Below are positions 1 through 6,633 of a stretch of 26,031 nucleotides of DNA, one piece after another. Positions within the stretch are counted from its first letter, which is position 1, and each line of letters begins with the position of its first letter. Source of the stretch: Bacilli bacterium (GTDB lineage: Bacteria; Bacillota_I; Bacilli_A; RF39; UBA660); assembly GCA_016296435.1 (NCBI GenBank), contig JAEDJI010000006.1:1-26031 (forward strand), given 5' to 3'. The notes under the pieces were generated by a model. That model worked only from the letters and a program-made list of their open reading frames with translations, had not been told where the DNA came from and searched no databases. Position numbers and translations under genes: made by a program.

Positions 1-650
1 CTAGTAATAAGTAAACCTGCACTTGAAGGCACAAAACTATTGCTGCCAATCTTTTTTGTTTCTTTATTTATAATTGGCTTTTCTGTTGATGAAACACATG
101 GTATTTTTCCTTTAATTTTTTCATCCTTAACCCATTTTCTAAGTATTTTAGCGATCTTATCATAGCTTGTTTTTCTAATATCAGTAATTTCTAGTTTAGA
201 TGGATCTAATTTATAACCAGTTCCCATTGAAGTAATAAATTTTATTTTTTTATTTAAACATTCTTTTATTAATAGTTTTTTTGTATTTATACAATCACAA
301 CAATCTATTAAATAATCTATTTTATAATTAAATAATTCTTTATAATTTGATTCATCAATATACTTATCTATTTTGATTATATTTACTTTATCATTAATAT
401 CAATTATTCTTTCATAAAAAGCATCAGTTTTCTTTTTATTTATATTACTTCTTGTAGCTATTATTTGTCTGTTTAAATTTGTTTCATCTATAGTATCAAA
501 GTCTACTAGTACAATATTTTCAACACCACTTCTTATTAAAGATTCTACAACATATCCACCGACTCCTCCGAGTCCAATTACTAGAATATTTTTTTCTTTT
601 ATTTTATTTATATTTTCATTTCCTATTAATATTTCTAATCTTTCTAACAT
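1..650 (-). CDS. tcdA: tRNA threonylcarbamoyladenosine dehydratase (ThiF/E1-like), 3' end outside window
   Basis: The ATG at 650 follows a GGAGG site. The frame stays open for 216 codons and runs off the left edge, so the C-terminus is missing. The N-terminal part reads LVIGLGGVGGYVVESL (nucleotide-binding loop of the ThiF/MoeB/E1 fold) followed by DFDTIDETNLNRQ, the family signature; later come IDCCD and TGYKLDPSKLEITDI, typical of TcdA/CsdL. The family uses ATP to cyclise t6A at position 37 of ANN-decoding tRNAs into ct6A. It begins 10 bases after the T-run of the yebC terminator and I see no promoter in between, so expression may depend on read-through or on a promoter inside yebC. MoeB or ThiF is the alternative, but the LDPSKLEITDI segment favours TcdA. 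Confidence 0.88.
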   Translation of the reverse strand, partial: MLERLEILIGNENINKIKEKNILVIGLGGVGGYVVESLIRSGVENIVLVDFDTIDETNLNRQIIATRSNINKKKTDAFYERIIDINDKVNIIKIDKYIDESNYKELFNYKIDYLIDCCDCINTKKLLIKECLNKKIKFITSMGTGYKLDPSKLEITDIRKTSYDKIAKILRKWVKDEKIKGKIPCVSSTEKPIINKETKKIGSNSFVPSSAGLLIT

Positions 651-660
651 ATATCCTCCA

Positions 661-684
661 TAAAAAAAGAATATTTCTATTCTT
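661..684 (-). terminator. intrinsic terminator of yebC, overlapping its stop codon
   Basis: On the minus strand a 7-bp stem AAGAATA/TATTCTT closes a GAAA tetraloop and is followed by a run of T. The stop codon TAG (679-677) starts in the 5' arm and ends in the loop. It would end the pilus-yebC transcript. Confidence 0.75.
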
Positions 685-1402
685 CTTCATTTAAATTAGT
701 ATATACATCTTGAACATCTTCAATATCTTCAAGTGCATCAACTAAGTTATATATTTTTTCTTTATGTTCATCATCTAAAGATACAGTCATATTAGGTATA
801 AATCTAACCTCATTCATTATTTTGTCTTCAATACCAGCATCATCTAGAGCTTTATTCATATTAATGAAATTTTCAAAAGAAGTATAAATAACATATGAAT
901 CATCTTCCACTAAAAAATCTAATGCATCATTATCAAGTGCAATCATCATCACATCATCTTCATTATATGTTTTAGGTAACACTATAACACCTTTTTTTTC
1001 AAACATATAACTAACTGAACCATCAGTGCCTAAGTTACCACCACGTTTAGTAAATGCAGCACGTACCATACTAGCAGTTCTATTTCTATTATCCGTTAAA
1101 CAATCTACCATAACTGCTACTCCATTTGGTCCATATCCCTCATATCTTACTGCCTCATAATTAGTTGAATCACTAGTATTATGTGCTTTATCAATAGCAG
1201 CTTGTATTCTATCTTTTGGCATATTTTCTGCTTTAGCTTTATCAATAATCATTCTAAGCGAAGGATTATTATCAGGGTTTTTGTCTCCTCCTTTAGCAGC
1301 TACATAAATTTCTTTAGTAAGTTTTTGAAACACTTTACTTCTTTCTGCATCTATTAAACCCTTTTTTCTTTTAATTGTTGCCCATTTTGAATGTCCACTC
1401 AT
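677..1402 (-). CDS. yebC: YebC/PmpR (TACO1) family protein
   Basis: This is a full-length (241 aa) YebC family member. It opens with MSGHSKWATIKRKKG, the hallmark N-terminus, and contains the conserved YEGYGPNGVAVMVDCLTDN and NLGTDGSVSYMF stretches. Family members were described as DNA-binding transcriptional regulators (PmpR) and more recently as ribosome-associated factors that help translation through difficult motifs; the mitochondrial homologue TACO1 acts in translation. The acidic C-terminal tail is usual. The Shine-Dalgarno site AAGGAGG directly follows the tadC stop codon (11-base gap) and there is no room for a promoter, so it is probably transcribed as the last gene of the pilus operon. 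It ends in a terminator. Confidence 0.95.
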   Translation of the reverse strand: MSGHSKWATIKRKKGLIDAERSKVFQKLTKEIYVAAKGGDKNPDNNPSLRMIIDKAKAENMPKDRIQAAIDKAHNTSDSTNYEAVRYEGYGPNGVAVMVDCLTDNRNRTASMVRAAFTKRGGNLGTDGSVSYMFEKKGVIVLPKTYNEDDVMMIALDNDALDFLVEDDSYVIYTSFENFINMNKALDDAGIEDKIMNEVRFIPNMTVSLDDEHKEKIYNLVDALEDIEDVQDVYTNLNEEE

Positions 1403-1413
1403 TTTATTCCTCC

Positions 1414-2118
1414 TTAACTAAGTAATTTAATTAACATTGGTCCAAGTAATAATAATAGTAATAACGGAATAAAAAATATTACTGAAACTATACTTATTTT
1501 TACTGGCATCTTACTAATTATTGCTTTAGTCTCTAACACTCTTTTTTCTCTTAAATAATCTATTTGATTATACATAGTTTGCACTATATCATTACCAAAA
1601 GTATTAGCTTGTTGAATATTTAATATTATATTATTTACAGTATCACTAGGCAATCTTTTTCTTAAGTCTTCTAAAGAACTATTTAAATCTTTACCTAATG
1701 TTATATCTTTTAATACTTTCTGAATCTCAAGTGATAAAGATGAGTCTATATTTTTTGAAGTTATTTCTAGTGATGTTTTAATATTTCTACCAGCCTCAAG
1801 ACAAAGAGCAAAAACTTCAAAGAAATAAAGTGCATCTTGTTCTAATACTTTTCTTCTTTCATTAATCTTAGTATCTAGAACAATTGGTATAAATAATACA
1901 TATACTAAAAATGCAATAATTGGTGCTAGTAAGTAACCAAAACTCAAGAAATATAATATCACAAAAAAAACTAAAATAGAAGATATTAATCTAATATTTA
2001 ATAATTTTATTGCATCATATTTAGAATCTATTCCTAAATATGCAACCTTCTCTTGCATCCTTTTAATTTGTTTTGCACTATATATTTTATATTCAATTGT
2101 ATTTTTTTTATTTTTCAT
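1414..2118 (-). CDS. tadC: Tad pilus inner-membrane platform protein TadC (T2SSF domain)
   Basis: This 234-aa membrane protein has two hydrophobic segments near residues 42-82, a soluble helical T2SSF-type domain (FALCLEAGRNIKTSLEIT, then NTFGNDIVQTMYNQ) and one C-terminal hydrophobic segment near 208-232. Type II secretion F-domain proteins form the membrane platform that couples the ATPase to pilin extraction. TadB and TadC are a tandem pair in all Tad systems, and here tadB ends one base before this start, which implies translational coupling. It is shorter than most TadC proteins (about 300 aa), the missing part being N-terminal. Assignment as TadC rather than TadB rests on order: it lies second after tadA. 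Confidence 0.85.
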   Translation of the reverse strand: MKNKKNTIEYKIYSAKQIKRMQEKVAYLGIDSKYDAIKLLNIRLISSILVFFVILYFLSFGYLLAPIIAFLVYVLFIPIVLDTKINERRKVLEQDALYFFEVFALCLEAGRNIKTSLEITSKNIDSSLSLEIQKVLKDITLGKDLNSSLEDLRKRLPSDTVNNIILNIQQANTFGNDIVQTMYNQIDYLREKRVLETKAIISKMPVKISIVSVIFFIPLLLLLLLGPMLIKLLS

Positions 2119-2119
2119 G

Positions 2120-3121
2120 CTACCACTCTCTTATCTTTACTATTTTCTTTACTAACAATATATATATTATATATATTATAATTATTAAAACTAATATCAA
2201 ATTGCCAAGTGGCTCTTTAACAAGAGGTATAAAGTACGTTGGATCCATAAAATAAATAAGTATAAATATTATAAATGGAATCGTAACAAGTACCTTGAAT
2301 ACAAAATTAGATAATGCAAGAGTCGAATTCATTTCATCCTTTATTCTTTTTCTTTCTATAAAACTTCTTTCAATTGAAGAAAATATTTTAGTAATTTTTC
2401 CCCCAGTTTCATTTAATATTACTAAAGAGGAAGCCATATACTTAACTTCTTCTAACTTAACACGAGAAGCAAATCTATCAAATACTACTTCTAATTCTAA
2501 ACCATAAGTTAAATCAATTAACATCTTTTTAAACTCATTACTAATTGGACCTTCTAATTCTGTTGAAACAAGTTCTACTGCTTGCATTATGCTTCTTCCT
2601 GATTTAAAAGCATTATTCATAATAATAATAGCTTTTAAAAAATCTTGTTCTATTCTTTTTTCTTCTTTTTTTTCTCTTATTTTCAAAAAAACATCAAGTA
2701 TAAAAAATCCAAATAAGAACGATATAAAAATTTGAAAAAACGAAAACATCTTAAATTTTAATATATTAGATATAATACTAAGAAGCACTGCAAGTATTGT
2801 ATATAAAATCTTTTTAGATATAAAATCCATACTAGTCGATTTATGAACATCATCTATTACAACAAATTTTTCATATTTTTTACTGTAATTAGTCCATACT
2901 TTACTTTTACTAATACTTTTACTAATTGTTTTAATAACTAAATAATATAAATTTTGTAACTTTTCTATAAATGATACAGGTTTATCTGATAAAGCAATTA
3001 TAGAAAAATTAGCAATTCTTTTTTCTTTAGATATAGAATTAAATATCCTTAAAAAAAGTAAAAAGACAATAATTATTACTAAAATTATTATAAATTGTAC
3101 TATAATATATAATTTTTCCAT
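2120..3121 (-). CDS. tadB: Tad pilus inner-membrane platform protein TadB (T2SSF domain)
   Basis: The 333-aa product has a hydrophobic N-terminal segment (about residues 4-27), a central hydrophobic pair (about 105-145), a T2SSF domain (NNAFKSGRSIMQAVELVSTELEGPISNEF, then NETGGKITKIFSSIERSFIERKR) and two C-terminal hydrophobic segments. This is the layout of TadB, the first of two platform proteins of Tad/Flp pili. It follows tadA by 20 bases and precedes tadC by one. The family is predicted to sit in the cytoplasmic membrane and transmit movements of the TadA hexamer to the growing pilus. Nothing in the sequence suggests damage. Confidence 0.88.
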   Translation of the reverse strand: MEKLYIIVQFIIILVIIIVFLLFLRIFNSISKEKRIANFSIIALSDKPVSFIEKLQNLYYLVIKTISKSISKSKVWTNYSKKYEKFVVIDDVHKSTSMDFISKKILYTILAVLLSIISNILKFKMFSFFQIFISFLFGFFILDVFLKIREKKEEKRIEQDFLKAIIIMNNAFKSGRSIMQAVELVSTELEGPISNEFKKMLIDLTYGLELEVVFDRFASRVKLEEVKYMASSLVILNETGGKITKIFSSIERSFIERKRIKDEMNSTLALSNFVFKVLVTIPFIIFILIYFMDPTYFIPLVKEPLGNLILVLIIIIYIIYILLVKKIVKIREW

Positions 3122-3141
3122 AGTTATTGTCTCCTTTCTAT

Positions 3142-4479
3142 TTACATTAATTTTTCAAATATATCATCAACATCTGTTATTCCTTTGCTTTTAATCTTAC
3201 TGTATACTTTAGGAACATATTTATATAAAACAAATGAACCATTTACTTCACCACTTTCAGTAAGACCTTTTTGTTTAAAAGCAAAAATTTCTTTTAATAT
3301 AATTTTATCATCTTTTAAGCCAGCAACTTCACAAATTGATGTAATTTTTCTTTTACCATCAGATAATCTTTCTATATTTACTACTATATCAATAGCATTT
3401 TCAATATATTCTCTTATTGCTAGTACAGGTATTTGAATACCAGCCATAAGTACCATAGTTTCCAGTCTATTTAAAGCATCAGCTGCACCATTGGCATGCA
3501 AAGTAGATAAAGATCCTTCATGCCCTGTATTCATTGCTTGTAACATGTCAAATGCTTCTTTACCACGTACTTCACCAACAATTATACGATCAGGTCTCAT
3601 ACGTAATGAATTTATCACTAAATCCCTTATTGTTACTTCCCCTTCTTTTTCATAATTCATTGTTCTAGTTTCTAAAGAAATAACATGATTTTGTTTTAGT
3701 CTTAATTCTGCCGCATCTTCAATTGTTATAATTCTTTCATCAAAAGGAATAAATGATGATAAGACATTAAGAATAGTAGTTTTTCCAGAACCAGTTCCCC
3801 CACATACTAATATATTAAGTTTAGCCCTAACACAAGCATCTAAAAATCTTGCCATATATGGTGTAAATGTACCATTTCTAATTAAATCATCAGCAGTAGA
3901 TAAATTATCTTTAAACTTTCTTATAGTAAGAACTGGACCATTAAGAGCAAGCGGAGGTATTATAGCATTAATTCTCGAACCATCACTAAGCCTTGAATCA
4001 ACCATTGGATTAGCTATATCTATAGTTCTTCCAAGAGGTTGTATCATCCTTTGAATTGTCCTTATTATATGTTCATCATTAATAAACGAAACAGATTCAT
4101 CCTTAATAATTTTACCATCTATTTCGATATATATTTCATCTGGAGCATTAACCATTATTTCAGTTATACTCTTATCATCTAATAACTCAGTTATTGGTCC
4201 ATATCCATATATTTCATTTTCAATTAAATTAAATATATGATTTCTTTCCAAATTAGTTAAATCATATCCTTCAAGAGATGTATTAATCTCATCATTAATA
4301 TAATCTTCAAGATACTTACTGTCAGATAAATCATTATCTATTATGTTTTGAATTATTTTATTTCTTAATGAATCAAGTAAATTTTTATCTTTAAAAACAC
4401 TATAATCACTAACATCAGAATTAATATAATTACCTTTTTTATTTTCTATTTCAAATAACTCAGAAAGTGTTTTTCTCAT
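3142..4479 (-). CDS. tadA: Tad pilus assembly ATPase TadA/CpaF (type II/IV secretion ATPase)
   Basis: The 445-aa protein is a complete CpaF-type secretion ATPase. Visible motifs are Walker A GGTGSGKT (227-234), the acidic stretch ITIEDAAELRL (about 251-261), Walker B-like RIIVGEVRG (about 298-306) and the His box HEGSLSTLH (320-328). The N-terminal domain carries YGYGPITELLDD and ITEIMVNAPDEIYIE, conserved in CpaF proteins. The hexameric ATPase powers pilin polymerisation, and in some Tad systems also retraction, since no separate retraction ATPase is coded. Its start overlaps the tadZ stop (ATGA) behind a strong GAGGAGGTG site, so translation is probably coupled. Confidence 0.95.
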   Translation of the reverse strand: MRKTLSELFEIENKKGNYINSDVSDYSVFKDKNLLDSLRNKIIQNIIDNDLSDSKYLEDYINDEINTSLEGYDLTNLERNHIFNLIENEIYGYGPITELLDDKSITEIMVNAPDEIYIEIDGKIIKDESVSFINDEHIIRTIQRMIQPLGRTIDIANPMVDSRLSDGSRINAIIPPLALNGPVLTIRKFKDNLSTADDLIRNGTFTPYMARFLDACVRAKLNILVCGGTGSGKTTILNVLSSFIPFDERIITIEDAAELRLKQNHVISLETRTMNYEKEGEVTIRDLVINSLRMRPDRIIVGEVRGKEAFDMLQAMNTGHEGSLSTLHANGAADALNRLETMVLMAGIQIPVLAIREYIENAIDIVVNIERLSDGKRKITSICEVAGLKDDKIILKEIFAFKQKGLTESGEVNGSFVLYKYVPKVYSKIKSKGITDVDDIFEKLM

Positions 4480-5222
4480 TTTGACACCTCCTCAAGAAGT
4501 TTCTTTGCAATTAAATCATAATGCTTATTATCTTTTCTATTATTTACTAAGATTGGTATTTGTCCAGATGCCACTATTTTATCTATTTTACTAAAATAAA
4601 GCGTTTTTGGAATAGAAAAGTCTATATTAGATTTAATAATAGTTTTTATATCATAATAATTATAATAATTTCTACCTAATATTGATTCATTTAATACAGT
4701 TAAATAATTAGTATAATTAGCATCCTTTAATATTGATATAAAAGTTCTAGTATTTTTAAGAGAATACAAATCATTACTAAATAATACCAATATATTATCA
4801 GAATTATCAAATAAAATAATATTAGTCTCATTTAAAACATGAGAAGTATCAATAAGAATAACATCATACTTATACAAAACACTATCCAAGATTAAAGGAA
4901 TATACTTAGAATCAATCTTATTAGCCTGTCTAGGATCTTTAGGAGCAGATATTATATCAATATTATCATTATATTTATAAATATAATCTTCAACTTTTTC
5001 ATATCTATTATTAGATAAATCAAGAACTAAATTAAACACTGTCTTATCACATTTTAAATTTAAAGAAAGAGCAATATCCCCACCAAACAAATCAAAATCA
5101 ATAATTAAAACTTTATTTCCAAGTAAATGATAAGAACCTGCTAGATTAAGTGTTGTAATAGTTTTTCCAACCCCACCAGTAGTAGAAGTAATTGCAATAA
5201 TTTTACCTTTATTCTCTTTCAT
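4476..5222 (-). CDS. tadZ: TadZ/CpaE-like ParA-family ATPase, pilus localisation factor
   Basis: The 248-aa protein is a SIMIBI-class (ParA/MinD-like) ATPase: P-loop GGVGKT (16-21), DFDLFGGDIAL (switch I/Walker A' region) and DVILIDTSH (Walker B-like). In Tad loci this position is held by TadZ/CpaE, which marks where the pilus machine assembles. The usual N-terminal receiver-like domain of CpaE is absent: the P-loop begins at residue 16. The residue before GG, which is the signature lysine in ParA/MinD (KGGVGKT), is Thr15. That departs from the deviant Walker A consensus and may alter dimer-dependent ATP hydrolysis. It lies 2 bases after the tadG-like gene. Confidence 0.82.
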   Translation of the reverse strand: MKENKGKIIAITSTTGGVGKTITTLNLAGSYHLLGNKVLIIDFDLFGGDIALSLNLKCDKTVFNLVLDLSNNRYEKVEDYIYKYNDNIDIISAPKDPRQANKIDSKYIPLILDSVLYKYDVILIDTSHVLNETNIILFDNSDNILVLFSNDLYSLKNTRTFISILKDANYTNYLTVLNESILGRNYYNYYDIKTIIKSNIDFSIPKTLYFSKIDKIVASGQIPILVNNRKDNKHYDLIAKKLLEEVSK

Positions 5223-5224
5223 AA

Positions 5225-5584
5225 TTAACCCTTCTTTATTCTTATTTTATTATTAGAATCAACATATCCATTATAAATAGAATCCAAACTATATTTTTTA
5301 ATTCCAATTATAGATCCAAACATTGAATCAACTTCTTTTCTAATATGCACTTCACTATTTGTAATACTAATTATCTTAATATCAGCATCATTATCTAATA
5401 TTAATTGTTCTATTTCAATTTTATTTTTATCTTTTAAAACATAATTCATTGCCAAAGCACTAAGATTATCTAATTTATTATTATTAATCTTAATATAACA
5501 AGTATCAAATACATAAGCAAATATTGCAATAAATAATGGAATTAAAAAGACAAATAAAACTAGTGATTGACCTTTATCATTCAT
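5225..5584 (-). CDS. Minor pseudopilin, TadG/TadE-like, lacking Glu5
   Basis: The product is small (119 aa) with a class III (Flp-type) leader: MNDKG, a predicted prepilin peptidase cut after G5, then the hydrophobic segment QSLVLFVFLIPLFIAIFAYVF and a polar C-terminal domain. Its start lies inside the end of the preceding tadE-like gene (8-base overlap) behind GAGGGTG. The two neighbouring pilin genes keep Glu at mature position 5, but here that residue is Leu. In type II and IV systems the pseudopilin lacking Glu5 (GspK) starts or caps the fibre. A tip or initiator role is therefore a reasonable inference, not shown. It could equally be called TadE or TadF; the small size argues against a full TadG. 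Confidence 0.72.
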   Translation of the reverse strand: MNDKGQSLVLFVFLIPLFIAIFAYVFDTCYIKINNNKLDNLSALAMNYVLKDKNKIEIEQLILDNDADIKIISITNSEVHIRKEVDSMFGSIIGIKKYSLDSIYNGYVDSNNKIRIKKG

Positions 5585-5918
5585 TAAATAACACCCTCTT
5601 GGTAGTTATCTTATAAGGATCAGACAATATTGATGATGCAAAAGGTGTAATAAGATCTACCTTTTTAGTAAGAACTATTTCAAGTTTATCCCCTTGATAA
5701 TTATACTTAATAGTAGTATCAGTATCTAATATTTCTTTAATTTCATCATAACTTTTTCCATTTTGTTGATATAAAGATACTTCTTCCATTACTCCCTCAA
5801 GACTATTTTTATTATAAAAAATAAAAGCAAAGTCTATCACTATAAACAATATCATTATGATTATAGGAAGTAAAATAACAAATTCCACTAAGGCTTGACC
5901 TTTATTATTTTTTCTCAA
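5577..5918 (-). CDS. TadE-like minor pseudopilin
   Basis: With the TTG at 5918 as start the product is 113 aa, MRKNNKGQALVEFVILL, which mirrors the Flp pilin N-terminus. Prepilin peptidase should cut after G7, leaving Q1 and E5 in the mature protein, then a hydrophobic helix (to about residue 30) and a soluble domain with no cysteine. An AAGG with 8-base spacing supports this start. An upstream in-frame GTG at 5945 would add a nine-residue extension but lacks a good site. The gene overlaps the flp 3' end by 14 bases and the next gene by 8. TadE-type pseudopilins are low-abundance subunits needed for Flp pilus biogenesis. Confidence 0.78.
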   Translation of the reverse strand: MRKNNKGQALVEFVILLPIIIMILFIVIDFAFIFYNKNSLEGVMEEVSLYQQNGKSYDEIKEILDTDTTIKYNYQGDKLEIVLTKKVDLITPFASSILSDPYKITTKRVLFNE

Positions 5919-6108
5919 CGCAATAACCTTCTCCAGCTTTAGCACCTTTTTGATACTCTTCTCCCACTAAAGCACAAGATGATTTCGTAATAGAGTCCTT
6001 TAAATAACCACCTAAAAAGGTTACTAAAGATATAGCAAGTACACTTATTAGAGCAATTATTAAAACATATTCTACTAAAGCTTGACCTTTATTGTTTAGT
6101 CTCATCAT
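5905..6108 (-). CDS. flp: Flp/Tad major pilin precursor with two cysteines
   Basis: The 67-aa precursor starts at an ATGATG pair behind GGTGAT; the second ATG (6105) is also possible. The leader ends KG|QALVEYVLIIALISV, the exact Flp pattern: cut after G8, mature Q1, Glu5 and Tyr6. About 25 hydrophobic residues form the assembly helix, followed by a polar tail with Cys45 and Cys63. Flp pilins are usually this short, but a cysteine pair in the tail is not a general family feature. It could form a disulfide-closed loop like that of type IV pilins. It is the first gene behind the operon promoter, as expected for the most abundant subunit. Confidence 0.88.
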   Translation of the reverse strand: MMRLNNKGQALVEYVLIIALISVLAISLVTFLGGYLKDSITKSSCALVGEEYQKGAKAGEGYCVEKK

Positions 6109-6131
6109 ACATCACCTATTTTCCTACATTA

Positions 6132-6160
6132 ATTTTATTATTTTTTTTGCCTATTGTCAA
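6132..6160 (-). promoter_or_regulatory. promoter of the flp-tad operon
   Basis: TTGACA (6160-6155), a 17-base spacer and TAAAAT (6137-6132) form a near-consensus sigma-A promoter. The predicted start is about 17 bases before the flp start codon. Its -35 overlaps the -35 of the opposite-facing promoter. Confidence 0.75.
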
Positions 6161-6182
6161 GATATAAAAAAAGATATAGAAT
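6154..6182 (+). promoter_or_regulatory. promoter of the DUF192 gene, overlapping the pilus promoter
   Basis: TTGTCA (6154-6159), a 17-base spacer and TAGAAT (6177-6182) face right. The shared core TTGTCAA reads TTGACAA on the other strand. The predicted start falls at the GGTGAT site, so the leader would be extremely short, which lowers confidence. Confidence 0.4.
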
Positions 6183-6194
6183 AAGAATGGTGAT

Positions 6195-6506
6195 ATGATG
6201 TACTTAATAAAAAATAATGATAAAATAAAGATTAATAAAATAAACAAATTATTTGGTTTAATGTTTAGAAAAAAGCCTATTAAAGAAGGATATATACTTT
6301 ATAATTGCAATGCTATTCATACATTTTTTATGAGACAAAATATAGATATAATAATAATAGATAAAAATAATAAAATAGTTTTAATAAAAGAAAATGTGAA
6401 AAAAAATAAAATAATAATTAAAAAAGAAGGAATACATACTTTAGAATTACCATTAGGTATATCAGAAAACTATAAAATAAATGACATAATAAAAATAATA
6501 GATTAA
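6195..6506 (+). CDS. DUF192 (UPF0127, COG1430) domain protein
   Basis: The 103-aa product is a DUF192 domain: GLMFRKKPIKEGYIL, then AIHTFFMRQNIDIIIID, then a C-terminal ELPLGISENYKINDIIKI. These are the family's conserved blocks. Many members carry a signal peptide or lipobox; this one starts directly with the domain, so it should be cytoplasmic unless exported otherwise. The function is unknown. It is transcribed away from the flp-tad operon from an overlapping promoter, which suggests a link to the pilus, but that is inference. ATGATG gives two possible starts (6195 or 6198), and GGTGAT spacing slightly favours the second. It is very lysine- and isoleucine-rich, like the rest of this AT-rich genome. 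Confidence 0.82.
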   Translation: MMYLIKNNDKIKINKINKLFGLMFRKKPIKEGYILYNCNAIHTFFMRQNIDIIIIDKNNKIVLIKENVKKNKIIIKKEGIHTLELPLGISENYKINDIIKIID

Positions 6507-6520
6507 CGTCTATTATTTTT
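6491..6520 (+). terminator. terminator of the DUF192 gene, stop codon in the loop
   Basis: A perfect 12-bp inverted repeat (6491-6502 with 6509-6520) has a 6-base loop that holds the TAA stop (6504-6506). The 3' arm ends in TTATTTTT. It is symmetric, with A-rich and T-rich ends, and could also stop ddl transcripts arriving from the right. Confidence 0.55.
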
Positions 6521-6633
6521 ATTAAACTAAATTAGATATAATTGTACAAATTTAATTATCAATAGTACCTTAAATACTAGAATAATAGTAAATATTATAA
6601 TAATTGCCTCTTAGAAAGAAAAATTCTCAAGTA

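Noticed and set aside
2073..3436. Open frames on the plus strand across the tad genes
   Set aside because: They mirror the real minus-strand genes, lack ribosome-binding sites and have low-complexity products.
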